Below are positions 24,835-34,370 of a stretch of DNA of 64,000 bases, piece after piece. Every line of letters begins with the position of its first letter. Within the stretch, counting starts at the first letter, position 1. The position numbers were made by a program, and so were the translations under genes. The notes under the pieces are model-generated. The model saw nothing but the letters and a program-made list of their open reading frames with translations, ran no database searches and was not told the origin of the DNA. The stretch covers positions 372,001 through 436,000 of the forward strand of contig CAXNKS010000001.1 in assembly GCA_964203055.1 (NCBI GenBank), in the 5' to 3' direction. Origin of the DNA: Fontibacterium temperatum. Lineage in GTDB: Bacteria; Pseudomonadota; Alphaproteobacteria; Pelagibacterales; Pelagibacteraceae.

Positions 24835-26283
24835 CTATTTTATATTTCCAAATGATAACGTTTTTAATTCCAAATATTCTTCCATTCCATATTTTGCACC
24901 TTCTCTTCCGATGCCGGACTGTTTAATTCCTCCAAAAGGCATGTAAGCACTTGCAAAAATTCCAGTATTAATTCCAATCATTCCTGCCTCAATAGCCTCT
25001 GCTACTCTCCAAATTCTTGCGATATCTTTTGAGAAAAAATATGCAGCAAGTCCAAACTCAGTATTATTTGCAAGATCAATTACTTCTTGCTCAGTTTTAA
25101 ATTTGAAAAACGGTGCCACAGGACCAAACGTTTCTTCATTTGCAAGTTTCATGCTGTCATTAACATTTGCAAGAACGGTTGCTTCATAAAATCTTCCACC
25201 AAGTGCGTGACGCTTTCCTCCAAGTTCAATAGTTGCTCCTTTTGCAACAGCATCTTTTATATGCTCTTCCACTTTTGCAATCGCTGCATCATCAATTAAA
25301 GGGCCTAATTGAGTTTCGCCTTTTAAACCATCGCCCATTTTTAATTTTTTTATAACCTCAACAACTTTTTTGATAAAATTATCATAAATTTTTTCTTGAA
25401 CATAAATTCGATTTGGAGAAACGCATACTTGTCCTGTATTTCTGAATTTTCCAAGCATAAGTCCTTCAACAGCAGCATCAATATCGCAATCATCAAATAC
25501 AATAAATGGAGCATTGCCTCCAAGTTCTAAAGAAAGTTTTTTCACCGTATTTGCACTTTGTTGCATTAAAATTCTTCCAACTGCTGTGCTTCCAGTAAAT
25601 GAAATTTTTCTAACTTTTGAATTTGAAGTAATTTCTTTACCAATCTCTTCAGGCTCGCCAGTTATTATATTTATAACTCCTTTTGGAAATCCTGCTTGTT
25701 CAGCAAGAACTACAAATGCAATTGCAGTAAGTGGTGTTTGCTCTGCAGGTTTAATTACAAAAGTACATCCAGCTGCAAGTCCTGGTGCGCATTTTCTTGT
25801 AATCATTGCTGCTGGAAAATTCCAAGGTGTAATTGCAGCACAAACTCCTATGGGCTGTTTAAGAGTTATCATACGTTTATCTTTTATTGGATCTGGAAGA
25901 ACGTCTCCGTAAACTCTTTTTGCTTCTTCAGCAAACCACTCTATAAAATTTGCAGCATAAATAATTTCACCTTTTGCCTCGCTCAAAGGTTTTCCTTGCT
26001 CAGCTGTCATGATCGTTGCTAGATCATCTTGATTATCAATAACTAAATCATACCATTTTTTTAAAATCTTAGATCTTTCATGAGCTGTAAATTTTGACCA
26101 TGATTTAAATGCAAGCTCTGCTGCATCAATTGCATTTATAGTTTCTTTTTTTCCAAAATTTGGAACCTCTGCTATCAACTCTCCAGTTGCTGGGTTTATA
26201 ACTTTAATTTTTTTATCAGAACTAACCCATGCTCCATTCACGTAACACTTATTAATAAGTAAGTTCTTATTCTTTATATTCAT
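24835..26283 (-). CDS. gabD: NAD(P)-dependent succinate-semialdehyde dehydrogenase-like protein
   Basis: Aldehyde dehydrogenase superfamily, about 482 residues from the ATG at 26283; a further in-frame ATG at 26313 gives 10 extra residues with poor family match. ITPWNFPAAMITRK and FTGSTAVGR mark NAD(P) binding, LELGGNAPFIVFDDCD the general base Glu, and NTGQVCVSPNRIY the catalytic Cys. The best family match is GabD, which oxidises succinate semialdehyde. It is divergent from dctPQM, suggesting it handles an aldehyde derived from the imported acid. Confidence 0.9.
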   Translation of the reverse strand: MNIKNKNLLINKCYVNGAWVSSDKKIKVINPATGELIAEVPNFGKKETINAIDAAELAFKSWSKFTAHERSKILKKWYDLVIDNQDDLATIMTAEQGKPLSEAKGEIIYAANFIEWFAEEAKRVYGDVLPDPIKDKRMITLKQPIGVCAAITPWNFPAAMITRKCAPGLAAGCTFVIKPAEQTPLTAIAFVVLAEQAGFPKGVINIITGEPEEIGKEITSNSKVRKISFTGSTAVGRILMQQSANTVKKLSLELGGNAPFIVFDDCDIDAAVEGLMLGKFRNTGQVCVSPNRIYVQEKIYDNFIKKVVEVIKKLKMGDGLKGETQLGPLIDDAAIAKVEEHIKDAVAKGATIELGGKRHALGGRFYEATVLANVNDSMKLANEETFGPVAPFFKFKTEQEVIDLANNTEFGLAAYFFSKDIARIWRVAEAIEAGMIGINTGIFASAYMPFGGIKQSGIGREGAKYGMEEYLELKTLSFGNIK

Positions 26284-26369
26284 GCTTAAGTATGTTTTTA
26301 GGCTTAAATTCAACGTTTTTTAATAATATATATAAACTAATTGAAACTCAAACCTTAGAATATTTTAAC

Positions 26370-26397
26370 TTGTCAACGTTTCTGGTCTAGATAAACT
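26370..26397 (+). promoter_or_regulatory. candidate promoter of dctPQM
   Basis: TTGTCA at 26370-26375 and TAAACT at 26392-26397 are separated by 16 bases, about 40 bases before the dctP start. A ribosome binding site AAGGAAA precedes the ATG at 26438. Assignment is from consensus only. Confidence 0.35.
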
Positions 26398-26437
26398 GCA
26401 TTACTTTTAAAATTAACAAAACAAGGAAAATAACTAA

Positions 26438-27494
26438 ATGTTCAAAAAAATAACTAACTTACTTACTGCAATTTCTTTTTTTGCTGTAACTACGTTATTT
26501 GGTTTTTCTGCATCTGCACAACAAGCTCCAATTGTTATTAAATTGAGCCACGTGGTTGCTGAAAATACACCAAAAGGTCTTGCTTCTTTAAAATTTAAAG
26601 AACTTGCTGAAAAGAAACTTCCAGGAAAAGTACAAGTACAAGTGTTTCCAAATTCACAATTATTTGGTGATGCAAAAGAATTGGAAGCTCTTTTACTTAA
26701 ATGATGTTCAAATTATAAATCCATCACTTTCAAAATTTGATCGTTATACAAAAAAAATACAAGTTTTTGATCTACCGTTCATTATTTAAAGACTGCAAAA
26801 GCTGCTGCATGATTTTCAAAACTCTAACTGATGGACAAGCTCTGCTTAAAATCAATGGAAGACAAAGGTCTAATTGGTCTTGCGTATTGGGCATAACGGT
26901 ATGAGACACTTTTCTGCTAACAAAGAATTTCAGAGTTCCTAGCATGACGTCAAAGGTTTAAAATTCAGAATTCAAGCTTCTGATGTTTATGAATCATTTA
27001 TTAAAAGCATTCGGTGCTAATGGACAAAAAATGGCATTCGCAGAAGTTTACCAAGCTTTACAAACTGGTGTGGTAGATGGACAAGAGAATACATTTTCCA
27101 ATATGTACTCACAAAAATTTCATGAAGTTCAAAAAACAATCGTTGAAACAAATCATGGTATTTTAGATTACATGGTAGTTGTTAATGCTAAATGGTGGAA
27201 TGGTTTACCTGCAGACATAAGAAAAGGTCTGTCAGAAGCTATGAGAGAAGCAACTATTTACAATAACCAAATATCTACGAGAAAAAAATGAAGAAGCTAG
27301 AAAAGCAATCATTGACTCTGGAAAAGCAAAAGTTGTTAAATTGACTGACGCACAATTAGCTGAATGGAAAAAAGCTGTTGCTCCAGTTTATGCGCAATTT
27401 GAAAAAGACATTGGTGTTGATTTAATAAAATCTGCCCAAAAGTATAGTCTAGCCAGCTCAACCAAAAGCTGAAAAGCCCGCAACTAAAAAATAA
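26438..27494 (+). pseudogene. dctP: TRAP transporter solute-binding protein DctP, many frameshifts
   Basis: Periplasmic binding protein of a TRAP transporter, normally about 335-345 residues. The signal peptide (ending SASA) and the start of the mature domain (IVIKLSHVVAENTPKG) are intact, then the frame breaks about every 60-150 bases: near 26701, 26788, 26850, 26890, 26930, 26945, 27005, 27275 and 27445. Across frames the full protein can be read, including LIGLAYW, the helix VDGQENTFSNMYSQKFHEVQK, and the end at TAA 27492-27494. Many breaks look like one extra base in a short run (GGG for GG at 26890, AAAA for AAA at 27003). As written it is inactive. Confidence 0.85.
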
Positions 27495-27510
27495 TAAGTT
27501 CTAATTTTCT

Positions 27511-27537
27511 CCTGATGCATATATAAAATGCATCAGG
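27511..27537 (+). promoter_or_regulatory. intercistronic hairpin between dctP and dctQ
   Basis: CCTGATGCAT (27511-27520) and ATGCATCAGG (27528-27537) form a perfect 10-bp stem with a 7-base loop, followed by GGG rather than a T run. It fits a 3' mRNA stabiliser or partial read-through barrier that raises binding protein above permease expression, as in other binding-protein operons. Confidence 0.65.
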
Positions 27538-27550
27538 GGGAATTCAAAAA

Positions 27551-28084
27551 TTGAGTAAATTTTTTTCAAGATTTGAGGAATATTTTATTGCATTTTTAAT
27601 GGCTGCAATGACAGTTGTTAATTTTGCAAATGTTTTTGTTAGATACGTATTAAAATCTAATTTACATTGGGCATTAGAATTTACAGTTATCTCATTTGCG
27701 TGGATAATATTTTTAGGAGCTGCGTGGGGAATTAAATCTGGGGCTCATATCGGAGTTGATACAGTTTTAAATCTTTTTTCTGATAAAAATAAAAGAATTA
27801 TTTCAACTTTTGCAGCAATACTATGTATTACCTACTGCATATTTATTCTTATTGGCAGCTATAATTACGTTCACAAAATATATTCTGTTGGCATTTTATC
27901 TCAAGATATCAAATGGTTGCCTCAATGGGTTCCGCGAATGGTAATGCCTGTAAGCTATGGTTTAATGATTTATAGATTTACAGAAGCATTATGGAAAATA
28001 TTAAAGGGTCAGAAAGTTAACTTAGGTTTGGCTAATGAAGCAAAGGATGCCATTGAAACCTTCAATATACCTAATAAAAAATAA
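27551..28084 (+). CDS. dctQ: TRAP transporter small permease DctQ
   Basis: 177 residues, four membrane helices, the small membrane subunit that links the binding protein to DctM. HWALEFTVISFAWIIFLGAAWGIKSGAHIGVD is the family core. The start is TTG at 27551, about 9 bases after a G-rich stretch. Unlike dctP and dctM on either side, its frame is undamaged. It ends one base before dctM. Confidence 0.9.
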   Translation: MSKFFSRFEEYFIAFLMAAMTVVNFANVFVRYVLKSNLHWALEFTVISFAWIIFLGAAWGIKSGAHIGVDTVLNLFSDKNKRIISTFAAILCITYCIFILIGSYNYVHKIYSVGILSQDIKWLPQWVPRMVMPVSYGLMIYRFTEALWKILKGQKVNLGLANEAKDAIETFNIPNKK

Positions 28085-29398
28085 ATGACATCCTGGTTTT
28101 TATTCTCTTCTCTTTTTGTATTTTTGTTCATGGGTATACCCATATCTATTTGTCTAGGTCTGGCGGGCATGTTTTCTCTTTATTTCTTTGGCAGTGAGTC
28201 ATTAGCGTCTTTATCTTTAAAATTATTCGAAACATCAGAACATTATACTTTAATGGCAATTCCGTTCTTCATTTTAGGTGGAACAATTATGTCAACCGGC
28301 GGAGTTGCAAAAAGATTAATTAGATTTGCGGTTGCTTGTGTAGGTCATATTAAAGGAGGACTTGCTATTGCTTCAGTTTTAGCTTGCACTTTTTTTGCAG
28401 CAGTTTCAGGATCATCGCCTGCAACAGTTGTTGCTGTTGGTACAATTATGATTGCAGGTATGGTTAATGCTGGTTATCCAAAAAAATTTGCAGCAGGTAT
28501 ATTATGCAATGCTGGAACACTTGGAATTTTAATACCTCCATCAATTGTAATGGTCGTATATTGCGCTGTTACAGAACAATCAGTTGGTAGAATATTTTTA
28601 GCTGGAATTGTGCCTGGCTTACTGCTTTCAATAATGATGATGGTTGCAATATATATTTATGCAAGAATAAAAGGATTACCATCATTGCCAAAAGCAAGTT
28701 TTAAAGAGAGTGCTTAATAAGCGCTAAAGAAGCAATTCCTGGTTTTTTTCTTTTATTCATTATAATGGGCGGGATTTATGGAGGAATTTTTACTCCAACA
28801 GAAGCAGCAGCAGTTGCAGCAATTTATGCAGTTCTAGTTTCGCTTTTTATTTATAAAGATATTACCATTAATGATCTTCCAAGAGTGTTTGTTGACGCTT
28901 CAAAGACTACTGTGATGGTAATGTTTATTATCGCAAATGCAATTTTGTTTGCTCACGTTCTTAACAACAGAAAGAATTCCTCAAGTAATATCTGAACAAA
29001 TATTAAATGCAGGTCTATCTCCTATAATGTTTTTATTAATTGTGAACATAATTCTGATTATCGCAGGAGATTTCATGGAACCAACTGCAATTTTATTAAT
29101 TTTAACACCTATATTTTTTCCCATTGCAATTAAGCTTGGAATAGATCCTATTCATTTAGGAATTATTATGGTTGTAAACATGGAGATCGGAATGGTGACC
29201 CCTCCTGTTGGTTTAAATTTATTTGTCACAAGCGGAATTACAGGAATGTCTATTGTAGAGGTATTAAAAGGCGCTCTTCCTTGGATGTCTATTTTAGTAG
29301 TGTTTCTTGGAATTATCACTTACTTTCCAAAAATCTCCACAGCGCTACCTGATTATTTAATGGGTCCGCAGACTCCTGTAGTTCTAAAACAAAGATAA
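28085..29398 (+). pseudogene. dctM: TRAP transporter large permease DctM, two frameshifts
   Basis: Large membrane subunit and sodium-coupled transport channel of the TRAP system, with about 12 helices when intact (usually about 425-440 residues). The first 210 residues are continuous (VSGSSPATVVAVGTIM, GTLGILIPPSIVMVVY); the frame breaks near 28710 before ISAKEAIPGFF, and again near 28963, where CTTAACAACAG seems to hold one extra A. The third segment carries MVTPPVGLNLFVTSGI and a normal end. All family blocks are present, so indel error or very recent mutation are both possible. Confidence 0.85.
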
Positions 29399-29402
29399 TT
29401 AA

Positions 29403-30176
29403 TTGCCTAATAAAATTAAAATTTTAGGAGATAAAATTGCAGAAGCGAGATTTAAGAAAAAATTTTTACCAAAAATCTCAAAATCTCTAATTAGTAATCC
29501 TAACATTGCAGCGCAAATCTGCCGACATGCTGAAATGGAATTGTTATGGAATCCTATTGGCTTTAAAGCTGGAGCCACAAATAAAAGCATGTGGAAGAAA
29601 TTAAAGGCAAAAAAACCTTTTTTTTCTTATTTATATGAAGAAAGCACATACAAAAATAAAGGTAAAATGCCTTTTCAAAGTAACCTAATAGGCGCTGAGC
29701 TTGAAGTTGCTTTTAAGATTAAAAATGAAGTTTTTAATTTTAATAAAAAAATTACTAAATCAAATGTTAGTAAATTTATTATAGGTATAGCACCTGCAAT
29801 AGAGGTTGTTGGATTTAGACAAAAATTAAAAGCAATTGATTGTCTTGGAAGAATGATTTCAGATTTTGGATTAAATGTTGGTTTTGTTACAGGAAAATTA
29901 ACAAAATATAGTTTAAAGAAAATTACTTCTATCCCAACAGTTTTAACTAACAAAACTGCTAAAAAAGATTATCCTGGAAATACCAAAATTGTTCTAGGTA
30001 ATCCAATTAATTCATTAATTTGGCTGCTTAATGAAATAAGAAAAAATAATATGATATTAAGTTTTGATTTCTGGGTAACAACAGGTTCATCAACTCCTAT
30101 TATTCCTATTAAAAAAGGCGATCTCTTTTCTGGAAGCGTTAAAGGTCTTGGAAGCGTATCTTTAAAAATAAACTAA
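29403..30176 (+). CDS. 2-keto-4-pentenoate hydratase-like protein (FAH superfamily)
   Basis: 257 residues of the MhpD/HpaH branch of the fumarylacetoacetate hydrolase superfamily, which hydrate 2-oxo-alkenoates made during aromatic acid breakdown or decarboxylate related acids. Conserved blocks are GFKAGATNKSM, a metal-binding LIGAELEVAF (Glu-x-Glu), and the C-terminal FSGSVKGLGSVSLKI. No aromatic ring-cleavage gene lies nearby. Its TTG start 4 bases behind dctM suggests it acts on the imported carboxylate. Confidence 0.82.
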   Translation: MPNKIKILGDKIAEARFKKKFLPKISKSLISNPNIAAQICRHAEMELLWNPIGFKAGATNKSMWKKLKAKKPFFSYLYEESTYKNKGKMPFQSNLIGAELEVAFKIKNEVFNFNKKITKSNVSKFIIGIAPAIEVVGFRQKLKAIDCLGRMISDFGLNVGFVTGKLTKYSLKKITSIPTVLTNKTAKKDYPGNTKIVLGNPINSLIWLLNEIRKNNMILSFDFWVTTGSSTPIIPIKKGDLFSGSVKGLGSVSLKIN

Positions 30177-30177
30177 A

Positions 30178-31092
30178 CTACTTTTTAGTAATTGCCATTT
30201 TTCGTGAAAGATAAATTAAAAGAATAATTGCAATTGAGAAAATAATTGTAAGAAAATCTAATGTTTCTCCAAGTAAATAAATTGAAAATGCAAAAGTAAA
30301 AAAAGGCATAAGCAATTGAATTTGACTTACGCGCACAGCACCCCCTATATCCAATCCTTTATACCAAGCAAAGAAACCTATCCATTGTGAAAATATTGCA
30401 ACATATAAAAATGCAAGCCATGAAATGATATTAATTTCAGTTTTTGGAAAATAATAAATCGCCAAAGTAAAATGAACTGGTAAAGCAAGAACAAGCGCCC
30501 ATGAAATAACATCTGCAGAAACCATAATTTTGGTAAGTTTGGCTCCAAAATTATAGCCAATCGCTGCAACGATCACTGCAATGCAAAATAAAATATCAGA
30601 ATATGATAATTCTAATTTTTTATTTTCTTCATGCCCGTGAATTAAAATATAAATAACTATCAATATACAGCCAATAAAAGCACACACCCAAAACCCCAAT
30701 GATGCTTTTTGTTTAAAATAAAATGAAGCTAAAATTGCTGTAGCTAATGGTAAAAAAGCTAAAATTACTCCCGCATGTATTGATGTAGAATAAATTAAAC
30801 CTAAAGAAAGAGATAATGGGAACACTACCGTTATGCACAAAGCTATTATTGAAAAATTAAATAAATATTTTAATTTTGGTATTTTTTTTCTAAAAAATAA
30901 CAAATAAAGAAGAGAAAGAATTCCAGCGAGAGCAGATCTACCAAAAGTAATAAATTCTGGAGAAAGCTGACTATTGCTATTTCCTAGTGCAATCTTAGTA
31001 GCTACTGGTGTAATAGAAAAAATAATTATACCAATAAGACCAAAAATAAAACCTTTAGTCTCATTGCTTAAACTTGAAAAAAAAATTTTCAT
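30178..31092 (-). CDS. EamA/DMT family transporter
   Basis: 304 residues, ten membrane helices in two EamA halves: SPEFITFGRSALAGILSLLYLLF in the first and GGAVRVSQIQLLMPFFTFAFSIYLLGE in the second. Probably exports or imports an amino acid or other small molecule; cargo unknown. It converges with the hydratase gene with one base between and sits 12 bases downstream of the Lys-rich gene. Confidence 0.9.
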   Translation of the reverse strand: MKIFFSSLSNETKGFIFGLIGIIIFSITPVATKIALGNSNSQLSPEFITFGRSALAGILSLLYLLFFRKKIPKLKYLFNFSIIALCITVVFPLSLSLGLIYSTSIHAGVILAFLPLATAILASFYFKQKASLGFWVCAFIGCILIVIYILIHGHEENKKLELSYSDILFCIAVIVAAIGYNFGAKLTKIMVSADVISWALVLALPVHFTLAIYYFPKTEINIISWLAFLYVAIFSQWIGFFAWYKGLDIGGAVRVSQIQLLMPFFTFAFSIYLLGETLDFLTIIFSIAIILLIYLSRKMAITKK

Positions 31093-31104
31093 TAAATATT
31101 AAAA

Positions 31105-32391
31105 TTAACTAGCTTTTTTTAGATCTTGTCTTTCTCTTTCAAATAATAAGGCTAAGCGATCAATCATATAATCAGATGCTTCAAAAACATTTTTTGGGTT
31201 AAACATTTTAGTTTCAGTAGAATCTATTTTATCCTCTAATGAAATATCATTAATTAAACGTTCTGATGCGTTTTCTCCTTTAATATAAAGTAAAAATAAA
31301 TAGTCGTTATCAGGAGTGTCTTGGTTCTTTATAAAGCACTCACCATTCTCAGCAATATTATCAATAAAAGCTAACGGGGCTCTTTTTTTTGTTAAGTATC
31401 TTTTGTTAACTTGGAATACGATAGATTTCATATTTCTAGAATACTTTTCTAATCTATCAACGACTTGTTGTTTAATTTCATTTTCTCTCTTTTGTGCATC
31501 TAATATTGCTCTAGCCTCTTCTCTTGTTGTTCTGTGAGCTTCAAGTTCAAGTAATTTTGCTTCTCTTTTTTTAAGTTTAATCTCTTGTATTTTTTCTCTA
31601 AAAATTTTTAGACGATCTTCAATAGCTCTTATCTGGCTTCTTAATTGATATATTTTTTCTTTCTCTTGTCGTTTATGATCTTTGAGTTGTAAATTTAGTC
31701 TTCTTTCAAGTGCTTTTTGTTCAATAACAATTCTTTTTTCTAAAGCTTTTTGTTCTCTTTCTAAATTACGTAACTCTATTTGCTTTGATTTAAGTAATTG
31801 CTTATTAAACTGAAATTTCTGTTTTTTAAGCTCATTAATCTCACGTAAATTCTGTTTTTTTAATAATTCAAATTCACGTTTTTTTTGAATAGCCTGCTGT
31901 TTTAAAATCTTAATTTGTTTTTTATTTCTATTTTCTTTCCAAGAAATAATTCGATTTTGAAAATATGATTTTAAACCAAAAAAATTAGTAAACTGATCTT
32001 TAATATAGCTACTAAATTTATCTAAAATATTAGTTTTATATTTTGATATTTTTCTAATCTTTAACTTCTTTTTCCTAATTTTTATCTTTTTTCTTTTTTT
32101 TAAAGATTTTTTAATTTTCTTTATTTTAGTCTTATATTTTTTTATATAAGTTTTTTTACTATTTTTTTTCTTACTTAACTTTTTTATTTTCTTCTTGGAA
32201 ATATTTTTTTTTTTAAGAGATTGTTTGATTCTTTTTTTTGATTTAATTTTTTTTTTAACTTTCTTTTTTAAAGAAGTTTTATTTTTTTTATTTAATCTTT
32301 TTTTAAATATTTTTTTTTTGACTACTTTATTCTTAATAATTCTTTTGATTTTTTTAGATGACTTTTTTTTATTTTTTTTCTTGGTTTTCAT
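31105..32391 (-). CDS. very Lys-rich coiled-coil protein, unknown
   Basis: About 428 residues; I do not recognise the family. Residues 1 to about 120 are more than half Lys/Arg in short runs, resembling histone H1 or other nucleic-acid-binding tails. A short segment with aromatic residues (FFGLKSYFQNRIISWKEN) follows, then a long charged helix (about 155-310) with strong coiled-coil pattern, and a compact C-terminal domain of about 110 residues (ENGECFIKN, DYLFLLYIKGENASERL). No signal peptide. ATG at 32391 is preferred over GTG at 32394. A role in binding nucleoid, RNA or membrane is only suggested by composition. Confidence 0.75.
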   Translation of the reverse strand: MKTKKKNKKKSSKKIKRIIKNKVVKKKIFKKRLNKKNKTSLKKKVKKKIKSKKRIKQSLKKKNISKKKIKKLSKKKNSKKTYIKKYKTKIKKIKKSLKKRKKIKIRKKKLKIRKISKYKTNILDKFSSYIKDQFTNFFGLKSYFQNRIISWKENRNKKQIKILKQQAIQKKREFELLKKQNLREINELKKQKFQFNKQLLKSKQIELRNLEREQKALEKRIVIEQKALERRLNLQLKDHKRQEKEKIYQLRSQIRAIEDRLKIFREKIQEIKLKKREAKLLELEAHRTTREEARAILDAQKRENEIKQQVVDRLEKYSRNMKSIVFQVNKRYLTKKRAPLAFIDNIAENGECFIKNQDTPDNDYLFLLYIKGENASERLINDISLEDKIDSTETKMFNPKNVFEASDYMIDRLALLFERERQDLKKAS

Positions 32392-32473
32392 CACTAATAA
32401 GCAAAAATATTATGTCAAATAAGGATAAATTATAACTAACATTAAATTGAAAAATTAATAGATAATTAATTAT

Positions 32474-33346
32474 CTAAGAAAAATTTATATCTTTAAGATC
32501 TTTTGCTAAATTAGATCTTTGCTGATCACTCAAAGCAACTAAAGGTGGTCTAATATTTGACCAATTACTATCTTCTTTAATTTTTGTAGCTTTTAATGCT
32601 GGAATAACAGGATATTTTTCAAAAACATCTCTAACAGATTTTATCTTTTTATTAATTGATTCTCCTTCTGATTTGTCGAAAGAATTTATTAATTTTGCAG
32701 CCTCAATATTCACGTTAGTAGTTGCGCTAATGCATCCTGAACAACCAATATGCAGTCCGTCATAAAGAAATTTTTCACTACCTGGATAAACAATAAAATT
32801 TTTTATCTCTTTATATTTTTTAGTATTTTCGAAATTACCGGAGCTATCTTTTATTCCTGTAATGGTGTCTGAAAATTCTTTTTTAAGTCTATTAACAAGA
32901 TCTATGGAAATAGTAACTCCGCTTACCTGTGGAATATTATATAAAAAAATACGAAGATTTGTTGATTTAACTGTATTGATAATTTCTTTGTAATATTGGT
33001 AAACACCTTCATCCGAAACATTTTTATAATAAAACGGTGGAAGTAATAAAACTGAATATATTTTATTTTCTACTGCAGTTTTAGTAAGTAAAGCAGCATC
33101 TACAAAAGAAGTATTACCGGTTCCTATAATTATTTTCTCTTTTGGCAAATCGCTATTGGCTATTGTTTTAATTAAATCTAACTTTTCAGATATAGAAATT
33201 GAATTTGCCTCACCTGTTGTTCCCAGAGGAGCTAAACTAATATTATTTTTTAATAAAAATTCACAATGTGAAATAAATAATTTTGTATCTATAGTTAAGT
33301 CCTTTTTAAAAGGAGTTAAAACTGCTGAATAAACTGCTTTTTCCAT
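32474..33346 (-). CDS. dihydrodipicolinate synthase family aldolase
   Basis: 290 residues, class I TIM-barrel aldolase of the DHDPS/NAL family. Seen are LGTTGEANSIS (pyruvate-binding loop), FLYNIPQVSG with the catalytic Tyr, and GIKDSSGN with the Schiff-base Lys. It could be DapA, but the GTTGEANS and GIKDSSG variants also fit paralogues acting on other 2-oxo acids. smpB, the usual neighbour of alphaproteobacterial dapA, is absent, so I leave the symbol blank. Confidence 0.85.
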   Translation of the reverse strand: MEKAVYSAVLTPFKKDLTIDTKLFISHCEFLLKNNISLAPLGTTGEANSISISEKLDLIKTIANSDLPKEKIIIGTGNTSFVDAALLTKTAVENKIYSVLLLPPFYYKNVSDEGVYQYYKEIINTVKSTNLRIFLYNIPQVSGVTISIDLVNRLKKEFSDTITGIKDSSGNFENTKKYKEIKNFIVYPGSEKFLYDGLHIGCSGCISATTNVNIEAAKLINSFDKSEGESINKKIKSVRDVFEKYPVIPALKATKIKEDSNWSNIRPPLVALSDQQRSNLAKDLKDINFS

Positions 33347-33415
33347 AAATATTATTTAAAATTTAATAACAATGATATCTATATCAAATTAAAAATTTTG
33401 TAATTATATTTTAAA

Positions 33416-34369
33416 TTGAAGATAGCTTTAATTATAGGCGGAACAGGACAAATTGGAGTTTATTTAGCAAATCAGCTCCTTAAGAAAAAATATAAAGTAT
33501 TTATTTCATCCAGAAAAATTACCGAGGCTAAAAGAAATAAATTTAAAATAATTAATATTTATAAAAAAGTTAACTTTATAAAATTAAATTTATATAACAA
33601 AAAAAAAGTTAAAGAATTAATTAAAAAAATAAAACCAGATAATATTTATTACTTAGCTGGACAAAGTAGTGTTGACAAGTCTTTTAAAAAACCAAAAGAA
33701 ACTATTATAAGTAATTTTTATGGATGCAAGAATGTACTAGAATCTCTAAAAGAAATTAAATTCTCTGGAAAATTTTTAAATATTGCTTCTAGTGAAATAT
33801 TTGGAAATCAAAAGGGTTTTAAATCTTTAAATAAAAAATTAAAACCTGTAAGTCCTTACGGTAAAGCTAAATTAAGATCTTTTAATTTAACGAAAAATTT
33901 TAGAAAAAAATTTAAGTTAAAAACATACAATGCGATTCTTTTCAACTGCGATTCAATTCTCAGACCTAAAAACTTTGTTATACCAAAAATATGTTTGTCA
34001 GCTATTAGAGCTTTTAATGGTGATAAACAAAAAATAAAATTTGGGGATCTTAATGTTGTAAGAGATTGGGGCTGGGTAGAAGAATATGTTGAGGGCATTT
34101 ATAAGATCACTGAAAACAAACCAAATGACATTATTATAGCAACAGGAAAATTTTTTAAGTTAAAGGATCTAATTAAATATGCTTACAACTTTTTTAATCT
34201 GAATTGGAAAGATTATATTATTCAAACAAATAAATTAAAAAGACCGCAAGAAATTAGTGAGGTAAAAGTTAATACCAAACAAACAGAAAATAAAATTGGT
34301 TGGAAAGCGAAAACTGATGGCAAAAAAGTTATTTTAAAATTAATTAAATATTATTTAAAAAAAGAATAA
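33416..34369 (+). CDS. GDP-mannose 4,6-dehydratase-like SDR
   Basis: Extended SDR, 317 residues. GGTGQIGVYLANQLL is the NAD(P) loop, SSEIFG the catalytic Ser/Glu site and YGKAK the YxxxK. LKTYNAILFNCDSILRP and the C-terminal RPQEISEV with KIGWKAKT match Gmd-type nucleotide-sugar dehydratases, which begin GDP-fucose, rhamnose or perosamine synthesis. It is shorter than Gmd (about 345-370). TTG start at 33416. Next comes a family 9 glycosyltransferase, consistent with surface glycan synthesis. Confidence 0.8.
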   Translation: MKIALIIGGTGQIGVYLANQLLKKKYKVFISSRKITEAKRNKFKIINIYKKVNFIKLNLYNKKKVKELIKKIKPDNIYYLAGQSSVDKSFKKPKETIISNFYGCKNVLESLKEIKFSGKFLNIASSEIFGNQKGFKSLNKKLKPVSPYGKAKLRSFNLTKNFRKKFKLKTYNAILFNCDSILRPKNFVIPKICLSAIRAFNGDKQKIKFGDLNVVRDWGWVEEYVEGIYKITENKPNDIIIATGKFFKLKDLIKYAYNFFNLNWKDYIIQTNKLKRPQEISEVKVNTKQTENKIGWKAKTDGKKVILKLIKYYLKKE

Positions 34370-34370
34370 T

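Noticed and set aside
26438..27494. Programmed frameshifting or recoding in dctP
   Set aside because: There are too many shifts in both directions, no slippery site plus pseudoknot pattern, and dctP never needs recoding in this family. Indels or decay explain it better.
32195..32394. Open frame on the plus strand opposite the Lys-rich gene, appearing as a Phe/Leu-rich membrane protein
   Set aside because: The reverse complement of AAA/AAG lysine codons gives TTT/CTT, so a hydrophobic frame is automatic. The minus-strand protein has a coherent long structure.
31105..33346. dapA-smpB pair as in many Alphaproteobacteria
   Set aside because: The neighbour of the DapA-family gene is the Lys-rich protein, which has no SmpB sequence features.
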